Positions 34,587 through 49,144 of a stretch of 64,000 nucleotides of DNA are shown here, one piece after another. Within the stretch, counting starts at the first letter, position 1. Every line of letters begins with the position of its first letter. The DNA comes from Epiperipatus broadwayi (Eukaryota; Onychophora; Udeonychophora; Euonychophora; Peripatidae). The translations under genes were made by a program, and so were the position numbers. The stretch covers positions 954,441-1,018,440 of the forward strand of contig JAQFVV010000142.1 in NCBI GenBank assembly GCA_028023455.1, written 5' to 3'. The notes under the pieces are model-generated. The model made no database searches, was not told the origin of the DNA, and saw only the letters and a program-made list of their open reading frames with translations.

Positions 34587-35934
34587 GCAATCAGTCAGAT
34601 TATTACAAATGATCAACTATTAGCTTGGATTGAAGTTAATAAAAAACAAATTAAATTTAAAAATAACTGTTCATAATGAAAAACCATTTGATTCTAAAAG
34701 TACTTTTACTATCATCAAAGCTTTTAATACAAAAAACTTGGAAATATTGATATTTTTAGATGAATGTTCATTAAATTACAATAGTGATATGATATTAATA
34801 TTAGCAATAAAATATGCTAGAGTGATTATATATTTTTTATAAGTTTTGTGATACTATTACTTGATTTTATTAATTAAAATAAATGTGAATAAAATTTAAA
34901 ATGAGGTTAATTAAATCTTCTACATTGTATTGAAAATGTGGTTCTTTTCATCAATAATGCTTCAGTGCTTCAGAAAACATTATAAAAGTTTTGACTAGAA
35001 GTTATCTTTACCATGGTCGAAAACAATATAATCTCTAACTGAAAAATTATTGGTCAATTGTATGGTATAAAGCTATAAAATTGTCATCTTCAGGGTAGTT
35101 TTTGGGCTTCTGCCTTTATACATAAAAGCAATGGTCTAAAACTGGAACCAAGGTACTTATGCATCGACCATCTGCTTGTTAACTCCTTTACAATACTTAT
35201 CTAATGTATCACAACTTGAAAAAAACTCTTAGATTTTGAATTGAAGATAATTTATTTTTATAGCTATAATAGCTCTTGAAAACAAATGAGTTAGCATATA
35301 AAATTCATTTGTTATTGTTATCAAATTTCTTAAGTAAAGAATAAAAAGACATACAATAGACTCTAAAATTTATAAATATTAACTTGATGATAGATATACA
35401 TAGTAATAAATATTTTTTTAAATTTTCAACTTGAATAGTAGTAGGAGGAAGAAGTGGCTGTTAAATATATAAGTGCATTATTTTCAGCTGTAAATTCTAG
35501 CCTTAACTAATGAAAAAAAAAGCAGAAAGTGTTCTAGATATGAGAAATTTATAGGACTATTATTATAGTACTATTTTTCTTGAAATAAAATTCATGAGGT
35601 AGCTGTCAAATAAAAACAAAAAAGGGGAAAGAAAATGCTAAAAAAATATGGGTTTCAAATTAAAATAAAATAATGATTTATAGTGACAAATTAAAATAAA
35701 TTAATTTTAAGTGTTTTAAATTATTTACTCTTTGGAAAAAAATTCAATACTAAAATTGATCATAAAACTTGTGAGGAATGTTTGTATTATAACTAGCTCA
35801 TTTATAAATCAAAATATAACTATATATTGAAACTGTATATTCCTACAGACTATATGTTTTACCAGCTTTGCACCACAACTTTATCTGTGCAAACTTTAAA
35901 TCCTCTAGAGTACATGTATATCAATATAAACATC

Positions 35935-35966
<32 letters not shown>

Positions 35967-36077
35967 AACAGACTGTGAGATATTATCGGTTTATGTATAT
36001 TACAGCATATCTGTACTTAAAATTAGATCTTTTAAAACTATAGTTTTATTTATTTAAATGATATCAATTTATTGAGA

Positions 36078-36080
<3 letters not shown>

Positions 36081-36149
<69 letters not shown>
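36081..36149. repeat. (TA)n microsatellite
   Basis: About 35 uninterrupted TA units. Confidence 0.95.
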
Positions 36150-36152
<3 letters not shown>

Positions 36153-36635
36153 ATATAAATTCACCTAGTACCAGCATACATATTTAACAAAATGTTTAAA
36201 GATTTGCTAAATTTCTAAAGTTAAATTAAAATATTGTCATAATCAGGAAAAGAGATATAATCTATGCAACATATTTGTACATTCATGTAACAAAATTCAG
36301 AGTCCAGTTGAAATACACCAAAGCTGATCTAGATGAGGTAGTGAGATCTTGAATCTGAGTAAACTTCAACTCATTTACCAGAACTCTGTGATTTAACATC
36401 CTATGAATGACATTTATAAGGTTACATTTGGACTCAATTCTTCAGTGAGCTGACTGAGCAAAAAGTTATGGCTGTTTTATTTTACTGGTATTTTAATGTT
36501 ACATGTTTTTTTTTTATTATATGCATACATATAGAATTAATGTGATTTATACTTTTTCTTTCATAGTAATTTATGTAGTTTTAAATAAAAGAGTTAATTC
36601 AATCTATTGATTGTATACATTTATAAAATAAATAA

Positions 36636-36681
36636 TAAGAATAACCATATATATATATATATATATATATATATGGTTATT

Positions 36682-36684
<3 letters not shown>
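36636..36684. repeat. (TA)n tract at the centre of a perfect palindrome
   Basis: The flanks are taagaataaccatat and atatggttattctta, exact inverted complements. A second (TA)n tract follows directly to 36,711. Confidence 0.9.
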
Positions 36685-36715
<31 letters not shown>

Positions 36716-37455
36716 TGACAAAGCATGACTTTTTTAGGAATGGAAGCACACTATATAATCTTTTTTAATAATGTTTTTATTTCACTTGCCACAACAATTT
36801 TTACATAATAGCACATATTCCACATATCTAGAAAAATTTGAAACTCTCTTATCTGTAAATGAGAGAATATATTTTTATTTTCTAATTGAACAATAACATT
36901 GCTTGCCATATGTAGAATCAATTCAACTGTTGTTAAAAAAATTGAAAGTCAACAGAAATTTCATTCAATAAAAAAAAAGTTTGAATAGTTCATTCTTTTT
37001 TTATGTTTAGCAAAAATAGTTGAGATTTTTTTTTAAGTTTTGCAAAATAGCTAAGCACACTATTGTATGGGCAACATGTTGGATCAGATTTGTAAGGTTT
37101 AATATGTACATATTTTAGTGAATTTTTTAAATTGAATTTTAATTAAAGCTTTTGAAAGTTTTAGTGAATTTTTCTATAGAAGCACTCATTTCATTCAATA
37201 CATGGATGCTTCATCCCTGATATTATACATATTGTAATGGTAGAAAAATAAGAGCAGTTTTTGAAAGAATTAAGTGAATTGAAAAGAGTCATTAACTTTT
37301 TTTAATCAAGATTAAAAAAAACTTACTTATAATTACTGTGGTTTTTTTTTTTGCAAAATATTTCACCTTGACAATAAAAAGGTTAGTAAGAAAATTAGAA
37401 GGAGTTTTGCTGTTTTAAATTTTTTACAGATTATGATAACATAATAATTGTGAAG

Positions 37456-37750
37456 TTATAACTGAAGGCAAAAGACAGTGTATACAGATATTGCTGCTAG
37501 TGCTATGATGGAAAAGTGTTGATTTACATGGAAGCCAGGGATAGCTTTTCTGTGGTTCATTAGTCTGTATATCATGTGTGCTAGGTGATATACCTGAAAT
37601 CTATCAAATTCTAGACTATATGGAGCTAACTGTATGTATTTCAACAGTGGATTATTTCTTTCCAAAGATGAGAATAAGTCAGTCCACTGTTTAGATGAGA
37701 TCAGCTTACTCAAAGAGTCCATCAGCTCATCGAAGTAGTTTATATGTATA
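37456..37750 (-). CDS. Unidentified coding-like block
   Basis: A minus-strand frame of about 97 codons is open from the upstream TGA to a TAA, in a stretch far more GC-rich than its surroundings. Codon use looks real (CTG, CAG, GAC, TCC). Recognisable text includes YFDELMDSLSKLISSKQW, LFSSLERNNPLLKYIQLAPY and MNHRKAIPGFHVNQHF. I know no family for it. An internal CAG followed by gtatat could be a donor, which would end an exon at DRFQ. It may be an exon of a host gene or part of an old transposon protein. Confidence 0.4.
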
Positions 37751-37759
37751 ATGTTTATG

Positions 37760-40300
37760 TGTCATATATATAAATAAAGTATAGCTGGTGAGAAGTGTGT
37801 TATATATATTAAAAATGATATTATTTTAAATAATTACTTGAAAATGACAGTTAACATTTTTAATTAACAAATTTTTAAAATAAATGAATTTTGTCAACTA
37901 AAAATAAAAAAGGAAAGAAAAATAATAAATGACATTTGTGTCTAAAAGATTATTTGATCTTGATATTGTTCATAAAAAAAATAAAAAAAGTAATAAAATC
38001 CCAAATATTGAAAATGAGGTCACAAGAACCAGAATTTTAAATGAAACTTTCCAAACAATAATAGTTTGTGTTTTTTTCTAAAGAAAAACTTTTACTTACC
38101 ATAAAAAATAAAAGGCGAATTAATAGTTTTAATTCCAATTATCTATATTTTGTATATATACGCATATAGGTGTACTTATGCATTAAAAATGAACGAAATT
38201 TTGTTATTAGTTTATCATATATATATATTAAAATCAATCATACTTTATGAATTATTAAAATGAATTATTGAATTGTATTATTAATTTCTCACAATTCTGA
38301 TATATAATTTTTTATATATAGATATATCTGTGTGCTAATATACATATATATGTTTTATGTAAACCTATTCACATATTTATAAATCACTTCTTCAGGGGAG
38401 AATCCCCATATCTTGTACCTCATTTCCAAAGCATAAGACAAAATGAACAGTTGATGAATCCTGCCACTCACAGTGACCTTTTCTTTGTCAAAATCTGGTC
38501 AATAGAACTGGCACCTGAAGCTTCATTTTTCATACATTAAGTCAGTATAAGCCAGTGAATCTGCATCTGCCTCATTTCCAAAATATCCTTGCATCACAAA
38601 AAAGTGCTGTCCTCGTGGTCATTATTCAGTACTAAGAACCTTGTAAGCAATGTAGTCAACATTAAAAGAAGTAAAGTATAATTGAAGATTGCCTTTAGCA
38701 TGTAAAGTGAAAGATATTAAAAAGCAGACCTAGAAAAATAATAAATATTCTGAATTAAGAATTAAAGTTATCAGAGTTAAAATGGTCAAAAATGATGCAT
38801 TTTACTCTCAAATGGAGGGTGGTGTAATGTACCAACATTGTGTTGGCACAAAATAATTTTATCTAAAAATTATTAAAACAAAAAATCTTTCATTAAAAAA
38901 GAATAGTATTTAAAAGTTTAAGAGTTTTTTATAGCTATTTGTTGTCGAAAATGTAAATTTAAAAGTCAAAGTGTTGTTGAAATAAAAGTTACAATTAATT
39001 AATTAGAAGGGGGAGGGAGGTTTGCTTTAGAGCATCAAGTTAAAAGTTTTATAAAAGAAGTAAAGAGTTTTTTTAATATTATTATCAGTTGAAATATAAC
39101 TTAAAGTTTAAAAATATAAATATCTTTTTATTTAAGTTGAAAAAAAAAAATTAAACTAGTGTTGAGTTTAGATTAAAATATACATGTGCGTAAATGACAA
39201 ATGCTTGTTCATAAAATATATGTGTGTGATTATAAACATTGTACAAATATGTGCATGTTAAAATGAAATAAAGGGAAATTATATTTAAAAACACAGTGAT
39301 GGCTACTAATCAAAAATTTAAAAACAACATATTTGCGGTGGATGCTAATTGATATCTCCAACAACAGGATTAAAAGCTTATCTCAAAGGAATGAAATTAA
39401 AACAAAGAAAGAAGTTTGACAACAGATATAGCTGGAGGATATCAAAATGACAACATGTCTTAGGTATAAAGAGTCAATTTTTATCGGACAGTTCAGTTCA
39501 GCTGAGTTTAGAAAACCATATAGAGTGAACAGTTGAGAAAACATTTTTTAGTTTTGATAAAATCATCAATCAGTCATGCAGTGTTAATAGCTTCATCAGA
39601 ATGTGTGATGAACTTCAAACCTTGTCCAAATACCAGTACTCTGCCTAAGATGAAGTAACAGCTGCCCGAGTATCTACTGTTTTAATAATAATAGTGCCAC
39701 AAAATAAATAACTGTCCTCAACCTTAATAAAAGAAGTAACCAGGATTGTCAATCAACATGAATCCCAGCCGGCTGGTAATAAAACAATTCAGGAACACAC
39801 TGGAAACACAAAAAGCAAACAATCAAAATCTCCATGCTCCAAAAACCTAGGTATTTAATAACTTTCTTATTTCCATTTATAAATTCAAAGTAGTCATTAC
39901 TGTCCATAAATCCTCCAGAGTCAGTAGTAAAGGAATTCTATTGATGCATAAAGAACTATTGATGTGCGTGTTGGTTGAATGCCTTATATTTAATATTTAT
40001 TATACTATTTAATACTTTGTCATTTAACATTATTAGATTATGTTCTCATGAGTATTTAAAATGTGTGTGCATGGTCTTATATAAGTACCTTAAATGTTGA
40101 TGTTAATTAAAAAATATCTAAAGTAGTTTAAAACTTTAATAATTAGTGTTAATTAAAATATATTGTCTTTTAAATTTAAAGCTTTATTTTGTCGGTCAAT
40201 TCTTTTTTCATTAAGTGAAACAATATTTTGTTATTGATTACAAATAGCTGAGCTAGTCATGGTGTAACTTGGGTGTTGAATTAGTGGCCATTGTTTAAAA
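37760..40300. other. Spacer with GC-richer old-element blocks
   Basis: Blocks near 38,388-38,680 and 39,330-39,850 stand out in composition. The second contains a short coding-like piece (SPTTGLKAYLKGMKLKQRKK, from about 39,353) that is soon interrupted. Neither could be assigned to a family, though retroelement remains are likely. Confidence 0.35.
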
Positions 40301-40304
40301 CACA

Positions 40305-40514
40305 TTATTTATCTTCTGGATAAGTAACTGGCACCCATGTTTCTACAAAACAAGAAAGTGCTTTGAATATGGTGTTGATTTCAACAGTCAAGAAGAAGTT
40401 ATGTCCTGGAAATGTAATGCTAGTTATATATTTTATAGCTATCATTTGGACATACATACTCTCTGAGTATGTTGTTCTCTGCCTAAGAGGCCGGTAGGTA
40501 AACAGCAATTAACA
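40305..40514 (-). CDS. Unidentified coding-like block
   Basis: The minus-strand frame is open for about 68 codons to a TAA, ending LSCFVETWVPVTYPEDK. Composition is well above local GC. An internal acceptor-like tacatttccag could start a last exon encoding HNFFLTVEINTIFKALSC onward. No family recognised; an old transposon fragment is equally possible. Confidence 0.3.
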
Positions 40515-41204
40515 TATACGGTACAACATATATATATATAGTTTTTAACTTTTTAGTAGTCACTCAGTAAATAAAAGCATGTATTATAAAATATATAATA
40601 ACTGCATTCCAGTTTATAAATTTTTTATTGTTAATTATCAAATTTTAAAAATAACATACTTATTTAGATTTTTTAAATGACTAAAATAATAATTACTTAT
40701 TTTAAACGATTAATTTGCTCATATTTACATCTTTAATTTTTTTTAAAGATAGTAACCTGAAACCACCCCAATAATTATTTCAAGATATATCAATAAATTT
40801 TGTAAATTTTCATCATAATTAAAACAATTTTTTTTATGTTTCAGGTATCATGTGGGATGCATATAAATAAATAAAAGGTTATAAGAATCAATAAAACAAC
40901 AAAAATAATTTTTATTTCAGTACTTGTCTGACAGTTCATGATAATGATATTTCCACCATCCAATTTAAATTGTCAAATTTCTTTAGAAAAATTCAAACTT
41001 TATTTAAACTTTTTAAACACATTCTGTGGTTAGTAAGATCACATTAATTAGTATAAAAAAAATTTCAAATGTTATTATTTCCCTCTTATTTTAATTGTTA
41101 CTATTTTCCTCTTCTACAGGTGTTACTGGTTTTGTTAGTTATGGTTCTAGCACTGAGAATAATGCTTGGATATTATATTAAATTTAAGGTAATACTCTAA
41201 ACAA

Positions 41205-41510
41205 CTAAATAGCGTAGTTGGTTAGAGAGTTGCCTTAAATTCATTATTCACAAATCTAAAACTCTATGGTCAATTTACATGCTAGTATTGTGACTCATCA
41301 GACCAGTGGCATCTGAAAAACTGAGTAAAATAATAGCAATTGAAACGTTATGATACTAACATATATTCTATTACTAACAACAGAATGTGTTTGAGCAGTT
41401 TAAATAAAGTTTGAATATTTTTGAAATCATTTCAAATTAATATTAGATGATGAAAATAGCTCAACATATAATTACTAATATTTATTTCAGTTTTGAATAA
41501 GTTCTGAGAA
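41205..41510 (+). repeat. tRNA-derived SINE, solo copy of the Penelope-like tail
   Basis: tagcgtagttggttagagag at 41,210 onward is a near-perfect tRNA A box with D-arm sequence, and ctatggtcaatttac about 50 bases later sits where the B box should be. The following gctagtattgtgactcatca and ccagtggcatctgaa match the tails of fragments A to D, as does agtttaaataaagtttgaat further down. No Penelope-like coding sequence precedes it, so it can exist on its own. Confidence 0.6.
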
Positions 41511-41949
41511 TCCTATTTACAAATGATTTATATTTGCTTTTAAGTTCCTCTTGCTTTTTGCTTAACAATTTCCAACTTTTATTTAATCGTCTTCATAAAA
41601 ATATAATAAAAAAAATAGAGGAATGATTAAAAATATTATAATTTTTTTTAATATTTAAATGCAAGTGTATATTTTTTTTTTTAAAAAAAAGTTTTTAGAA
41701 CCTTCATAATATTATCTAAATACAATATAAAACATCTTGTAAAACAATGATTTTTAAAAATATAGTTTTTCTAAAAGCAAAAGATGACATTTTAGTTATA
41801 ATTTAATGGCAGACTACTATCATTTAGTTTATTTGTTAAATTTTATATATATATAATTCAAATTATTTAAATTTTCCAAATAATTTTATTTACTAGTTTT
41901 TACTGCCCCCTTAAATTTCTTCCAATGTAAAATGTATATTAACAAATGT

Positions 41950-41953
<4 letters not shown>

Positions 41954-42020
<67 letters not shown>
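41954..42020. repeat. (TA)n microsatellite with one interruption
   Basis: Two TA runs are joined by attatta near 41,981. Confidence 0.9.
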
Positions 42021-42028
<8 letters not shown>

Positions 42029-42064
42029 ATGCCAAGTATTTATAATTTTGAATTGATATACTTG

Positions 42065-42205
42065 ATTTATACATATGTTACTAATTAGCAACTTATTTAA
42101 ATATATACAATTAACAAACAGTTGAATGTCTTTGAAAAGTTTAAATAAAGCTTGAATTTTTTAAAGAAAATATTTAACAATTAAAGTAGATGCAAATAGT
42201 TCAAA
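42065..42205 (+). repeat. Relic of the same 3' tail
   Basis: The block from ttactaattagcaac through agtttaaataaagcttgaat to tatttaacaattaaagtag matches the final part of the SINE-like tail at 41.4-41.5 kb. The tRNA-like head is missing. Confidence 0.5.
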
Positions 42206-42414
42206 ATATATACTTAAATATGTTAGTATTTTCATCATTTTTTAAAAAGAAATTGTAAATAATTTAAATGTCATGTCATTATTTTTTGTTGTTTTACTAT
42301 TTTTTATATTTACAAGTATTTATTCTATTTCAAAAAGCAGTTTGTTTGTAATTTTATCTACTGTAAATAAATAAAATTTTAATTGCTAACTTCATAGCCC
42401 GAAATAAAAAGAAT

Positions 42415-42613
<199 letters not shown>

Positions 42614-42619
42614 TTGTTT

Positions 42620-45080
42620 CAACAACAATCTTTATTAATACTTTGAATTACATAGAATTACATAACTTTGATTGCAAGGCTGCAGTCATGTTATACACGT
42701 TTTTATACGGGTTGATTTTAAAGGTTACATTAATCAGGTTGTAAAGTATGTTTTTTACAAACACCACTACTAGTTTTGGATACAAAGATGGATATCAAGT
42801 TTAATCATTAAAGTCTTTAAAAAAAGTTTAATATAAAACATAATTTCATACATAGACAGATATGGCTTAAGATTGTAAAATCTGGCATCATTTGGTAAGT
42901 TATATACAGTCACTAAATTGATCTTCATTACTGTTCTTGTAATTATTAATCTGGAAGTACAAGAGAGAGGTAATTTATTATCTATGTGATATGAAAACAA
43001 GTTATGGGTAATATACGAAGAACAAAATCAATTCAGAGTAGGACTACATAAGTTGAGCAGCTGGTGGTTCGTAATAGATGAAGAATAAATTCGGTAATCT
43101 GGTGGTATATGGACTGGAAGGCAATTAGTATAGGTGAGCTATGTTGAGGATAATAGATGGGAGCATTGAGTGCTATTCATTATTATTATTATTTGCAATA
43201 TATAGCCATTATAAATATAGACTTTAAAGGGAATAAATAACTTTTGTTATTTATAGATAGATTTACGATTAACATTCCGGAAAACTTTTTTTTTATTATT
43301 AAGGTTTAATTTCAACTCAAATTACAAGAAAACTACATTTGAAAAAGTCGCACTAAACGAAAATATTTTCAATGGATGTTTTTTAATCGTTAATTTTTCG
43401 CCCCTTGGAAAACAAATGACTTTATTAGTTTATTAAAGGTTTTATTTGAATTACATCTTATTACATATAGAGAACGTCTGAATTCTCTCTCTTTTTAATT
43501 TTTTTATTTTAAAACTTTGGTGAAATTAACAAGAAATACTTACATTTTCTAAATTTAAAAATAAATAAAACATCGTATTTATATATAAAACACAAAGAAT
43601 TTAAAAGTTTAGCATTATTTATATTCACGAAAGAAAGCTGTTAAATTATTAATGCAAATGAGAAGCTTTTGAAGACAGCATTCCGTAAAACAAATCTTTA
43701 TTCTTATTACATAGATGCTTATCATCTTCTGACAAGACTTACGTACAAAGAGAAATATTTGACGAGTTAAATTAGTTGATTACTATTTGTACAAGTTTTT
43801 TGTTGGAAAAAAAAAAAAGCAATTAGAAATAAATCAAGTTTTATTTATTCAAAATAATTTTAAATAATGCACTAAGAAATTAAATCAAATATTTTTTTCC
43901 TTTTTAATAAAAATAAAATCTGAATTTTGATTTAATAAAAAATATATACAGATCCAACTTAGCATCAAGTGTTTTATATTATGCACATACAGCCACCCAT
44001 ATATATATATTTCTGACTGCTAATATTTTAAACTCTATAACACGAGATAGCGTTGCTGGTTGATTGTTCATGTTAGGTTATAATATTTATTTATGTTAAA
44101 TACCAGTATTGTTAGCACAACAACACTTATGGTCGATTAGTGTTCAAATCCAGTTTAAATAAACGTGTATCCCCTCCCCCCCCAATCACCCCGCAACAGG
44201 TTTATTTTTATTCCAATCAACTGAGCTAATGATTCAATACTGGTAAATAATTAAAACTTTTTTATTCTTAATTAAAAAGTAAAACAAGAATGGAAAACGA
44301 TCTCAATTTACGTTTATTGACAAGAATTAAGACCTTAACCTGCATTGTTCTTTTATAAAGATGAAAATAGAAATATGTACAAGCCAGATATCTAAAGAAA
44401 ATCTCAAGTCTGACAGAGATATAAAAAAAGTTATTAATATAGGATGTGCTCTATGCCGTTTTGGTCACCAGTGAGCTCCAAAATCATTAGTAAAACGACC
44501 AAGTGATAAATGGACTTAGATAATACCCCCAAAAGTAATAACAAAGTGTTCCAAATATTTTTTCTAATCTATATAAAGTTCCAATTTTCATTGAAAAAAT
44601 AAACACAAAAACAAGAATTTTCTAGAAATAAACTATAACTGTTCTTGTTCCAAAAGCAATTACTAAACTAACATGAAAAGTAACTTCAAATGTATGGAAA
44701 AATACATTACTAAACTAAGATAAAAACATGACAAAAATTACTAGTATCTACTAAAATAAAAACACTACAGTTATTATATTAAACAAAAGAAAATAAAAAA
44801 TAAAAACACAAAGTGAAATAAAAGTATTTTAATTCTACTACTAACATGGTGGTAAATGAAAACAGAAATGATATTATTTTTATTTTACAATGAACAAACA
44901 TCACATTTTAATTGTCATTAAATTTTGAATTATAAAAAAAAAATAGTAAAGTCCTAAGATATGGTGATAGGATACAGAAAAAAGTGCACGAATTGGCCTA
45001 AAATTCAATTATGAGATTATATTAATCAAACCACTATAAATATTGTGGGGGGGGGGATCATTTAAAATAATATTTACACT
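42620..45080. other. AT-rich spacer; possible SINE near 44.04-44.16 kb
   Basis: agcgttgctggttgattgtt at about 44,049 and gtgttcaaatcc about 95 bases later look like tRNA A and B boxes, followed by a C-rich run. This is weak evidence. A segment near 43.0-43.15 kb is GC-richer and unassigned. Otherwise nothing was recognised. Confidence 0.35.
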
Positions 45081-45089
45081 TTAACAACT

Positions 45090-46335
45090 TTTATTAATTG
45101 ATAAAGAAAAAACAAATTCCTAACTTCCTGCTTATTTAAAAAAAAAAACATATTAAAATTACTTTTGCATTCAAATGAACATGGTTAAAAAATTAAAGAA
45201 ATAAAACATCAAATACATGCTAAAACTATTTATGAAACTAAAATAAGAAAGAATAAAACACAGGTGCTTATGACATCAGAATATAATATCAGATATTTCA
45301 TTGAAAATATTTTGTTAAACAGTATTTATTATGTTTTCCATTAGTAAATAGGTATTATTTGTAATTACCAAACATTAAAATCAAAACATATAGAGATTTT
45401 GCTAAAAAAAAAAAAAACAAAAAAAAATTCAAGAACATTTGCATGGAAACAAAAAATTAAAGAGAAAGAAAATTTCAAAACCAGTAATTTAGTAAATAAT
45501 ATTTGACCAAAAAAAAAAAAAAAAACAAACAAACAAGAAAAACAACAAATTACTAGCATTTACTAAAGAGCATAAGTTGGGCATAATAACTAATAAAATT
45601 AATTTTATAACTAATAAATAAATCTTTAAAAATATATAACACACTATTTAAAAAATAAAACTTTTAAAATCAGTATTTCACTTAAAAACATCACCAAATT
45701 ATTAGCATCTATTACCAATGTATGTTGTGCATAACAATTATTAAAGTTGCTAAACAAAACTATAAAAACATATTACACATGATTTATTTTTTTTTAATTG
45801 TGTGCAATATGCTTTTATAATTTTATTTATCAGTTATAAAATTAAATTTAATAATTATTATATGTGTCATATTCATTAGTCAATGCTAGTAATTTGGTTT
45901 TTTTGGTCAAATATTATTTGCTAAACTATAGTACTTGAAGTGTTCTACTTCCTCTATTTTTTGTCATACAAAAGTTCTTGATATTTTTTTTATGTGTGTT
46001 TAGCAAAATATCAGTAGTGTTTTTATATTAATATTAGGTTAATTACAGGTAACATCTATTTACTGATGAACAGAAATAAAACAAATACCATTTAACAAAA
46101 TATTTTTGATAAATTATCTAAAATTATATTCTTCTACCATAAATACATCTGTTTCATTCTTTCTTAGATTAGTTTAATAATAGGTTTAATTATGCATGTC
46201 ATGTTTTGTTTAATTGTGTAACCATGTTTGTATGATTTTAAAAGTAATTTTAATAAGTTTGTCCATAAAATTCACTTAAAGAATATTATCAACAAATATT
46301 AAGAAGACACTTCTATTATATACTTTGTTTTATGA
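45090..46335. repeat. Large diverged inverted repeat with arms of about 550 bp
   Basis: The left arm (to about 45,650) and the right arm (from about 45,790) are reverse complements at roughly 75-80 percent. Matching landmarks include ataagaaagaataaaacaca, gaatataatatcagatattt, taaataatatttgaccaaaa and aaattactagcattta. The spacer between the arms contains another direct copy of the arm's inner end (aaattattagcatctatta). No coding frame survives. It is consistent with an old fold-back transposon or an inverted pair of one element. Confidence 0.65.
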
Positions 46336-46534
46336 TACTATCTCTCTACAACCTTTTTAAACTTATTGATTACCTTTTGTTCTTGTTGCATACATATGTC
46401 AAAATTTATATAAAATTTTAGTATTTTTATTTTTCTCACAACAAGGATACCAGTTTGTAAATAGTAAATAAAACTATAAAACTTTTTCTCAATTTTTGTC
46501 TTGTTACTTCAGCATTTTTATTTATAATATTAAT

Positions 46535-46619
46535 CAGTGATCACTCCACTACACATGTGCTGGATAAAATCATAAAATGTTTGAATTTATCCAGTGCACG
46601 TATAGTGGAGTGATCCCTA
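46535..46619. mobile_element. Short palindromic MITE-like element
   Basis: The arms of about 33 bases (left cagtgatcactccacta, right tagtggagtgatccct) are complementary with about five or six mismatches, around a 17-base loop. taat sequences flank both sides and could be a target duplication. Confidence 0.65.
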
Positions 46620-46639
46620 ATTATTATTACAGATTAATA

Positions 46640-49020
46640 ACATAGTGCTATATAAATAAATATCTCATTATATATGTTTTTATATGTTTATTTTTATTTA
46701 TGTAAATTACTTGATTTATAAGAATGCTAGCCATAATGCCAGAAAACTAATAAAAATCTATTGGTTATTGCCTACTTGATAAAAGCACATGATTTTTTTT
46801 TGGGGGGGAGGGGAAGGAAGACATTGAACTGAATAACACCTATTTTCAAATCTCCTGTTTTTCAAACTGAACTGTGCAATAATCAGACATTTTTAGTGAT
46901 CAGAAATCAAATAATATAAATTGCTAAATTAATAAGTCAGAGGAAGGGGGTTGTCCCCTCATTTTTTATAAGATTTTTCAGGAGATTAAATGAAGGAATT
47001 AATGTGAAATAATTGAATTATGCAACACAAATTTCTCATCAAAATTAAAGAAAATCATTACATGGAAAATATAGCTTTAAAAACCTAATATAGAATAAGT
47101 ATTATATAATATAAATAATTCTTCAAAGTTAATAGATATATCGTGACTTAAAATACTTTTGATCAACAAGGAAACTAAAGAATAAAAAATATTTTATTTT
47201 AAAAACATAGTTGTATATGAATTATTAATGAATAATAATAATAATAATTCTATGCAATTATTTATTTCTTCAAGGCATTGATGGAATACTGTTAAACCCC
47301 CAACGACATAAAAACAATTAGCAATTTTTATTCAGTGTTGCACTATACAGACCAAATAAAATAATTTCCTGATGCATTCTTTGTAAAGGAATCTTAATAA
47401 TACTTGTGTTTAAAAATATAAAAAATATTAATTAATGCTTAATATGCATATGTGAATCAATTATAATGATGATTATTTTAATTAAGTTATTGTTATTCTT
47501 ATTAATATGACACATATAAATGAATAAACATGATTACATTTATTAACTTTTGATATACTTTAATGATGTATAATTTGAAGCAGGGCATACATATATATGC
47601 ATTTTTAATCTTTATCATGCTGGAGAGTTAAATATTGTCAACTCTTAATGAGATATACCTCTGCTCTGTTTCACAATTATAATATCTAAAAACACAAGCA
47701 ACTAAATCATAAATGATAAATATGTTTGATTACTTCAGTTATCTATAAAAATAAATTTTAATAAAAAAATTTGAAATATTTTATACTATTACAACAATTT
47801 AATTTTAACTGAAGTGACATATACTTAAGATTGTAAAATCAATACGGGGTATAATTATTAATTTATTGTTTGGTTAATCTTATTTAGTGTATTAATTATA
47901 GTAATCATAATGTATATTTTGCATAATAAAATTATTATTATCATTTATCACAGTGTCCTTGATCTTTAAATTTATTTATTTCTCTATTTCATTTTGGTGT
48001 TAATACAAAATTTGTCCATGATAGGTATTGTATTTGTTATATCTATTCATTGGGTCACTCTTATTTTAATATTTTACTACAAAGATTTAAAACATTCTTA
48101 ACTTGTATTGATTATAGGCTATAAGTTTATTGTAACTGGATTTTTAAGTGGCACCACATGGTTGTACATAAAATATCTAGTTGGCATGGTGCTCATCCTC
48201 TATTATTATCAAATTAGATATGTTTTCAGGTTAGAATATATAAGATCTTGATGCCATGTCTAATTTACAGTATTTTTATTTATTCTGTTAACAATATATA
48301 CACAATGTTTTACATATCCTTTAACATATTGTAATTTATTTTTTTTATTCCGCATCCATTTTCTATATAATTCTATCTGTATCTGATTATATTTTGACAT
48401 CAAAAGTAACTCTTAGATTATTATTGAGGTGATAAGTAGTTATGAAACATAATAATAAATCTATATTTTATCAAAATAGTTATTATTTAATACTATTTAA
48501 TAAAACTATATAAATTACTAATTATAATAATATTTTAATAATAATAGTCTTTCATTTTATACTAGCATTATTTATAATGCTTTCGTGATTATTTAAGTTA
48601 TTAATAAAATTTAAAGAAAAAAATAACACACACTTTAAAATATGGATAGAAGACAAACTTATATTATTATTCCAACAAGACAAGTTATGTATTTGCATAT
48701 CTTTGATATTAAAATCGTAGAGAACACATACATTTAAGAATATGAAAATAAGCACGGGAGATAATCAACTACATTGTCTTGCAGCACTTTTATAATTATA
48801 CTAAAAAAAATTTGCGTATTTTTATAATTACCTTTTTACATCATTTTGTGAATCAAAAGAAAACTTGGTTTAAAATAAAATATGACACTTAATTTAATCA
48901 TGATTTTAGAATACTCTTAATATATTCACATCTCAAAGAGAGATTAAAAGTTGTTACTATGTGTTTAAAGTTTAATATTTATAGGCTTCGGTATATTTAT
49001 TTCATTAGGTAGAATACACT
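46640..49020. other. AT-rich spacer, nothing recognised
   Basis: A T-run meets a G-rich run near 46,792-46,812. No gene or repeat family was identified. Confidence 0.4.
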
Positions 49021-49030
49021 TTATTTCACA

Positions 49031-49087
49031 TGATATATATATATATATATATATATCATATAAATATAGTATAATTAAATAAGCTTA

Positions 49088-49127
<40 letters not shown>

Positions 49128-49139
49128 TAAGCTTATTTA
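49031..49139. repeat. Two palindromic (TA)n tracts
   Basis: The first is bounded by tgata and tatca. The second (49,076-49,139) is bounded by taaataagcttaaataata and its exact complement tattatttaagcttattta. Confidence 0.9.
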
Positions 49140-49144
49140 AATTT

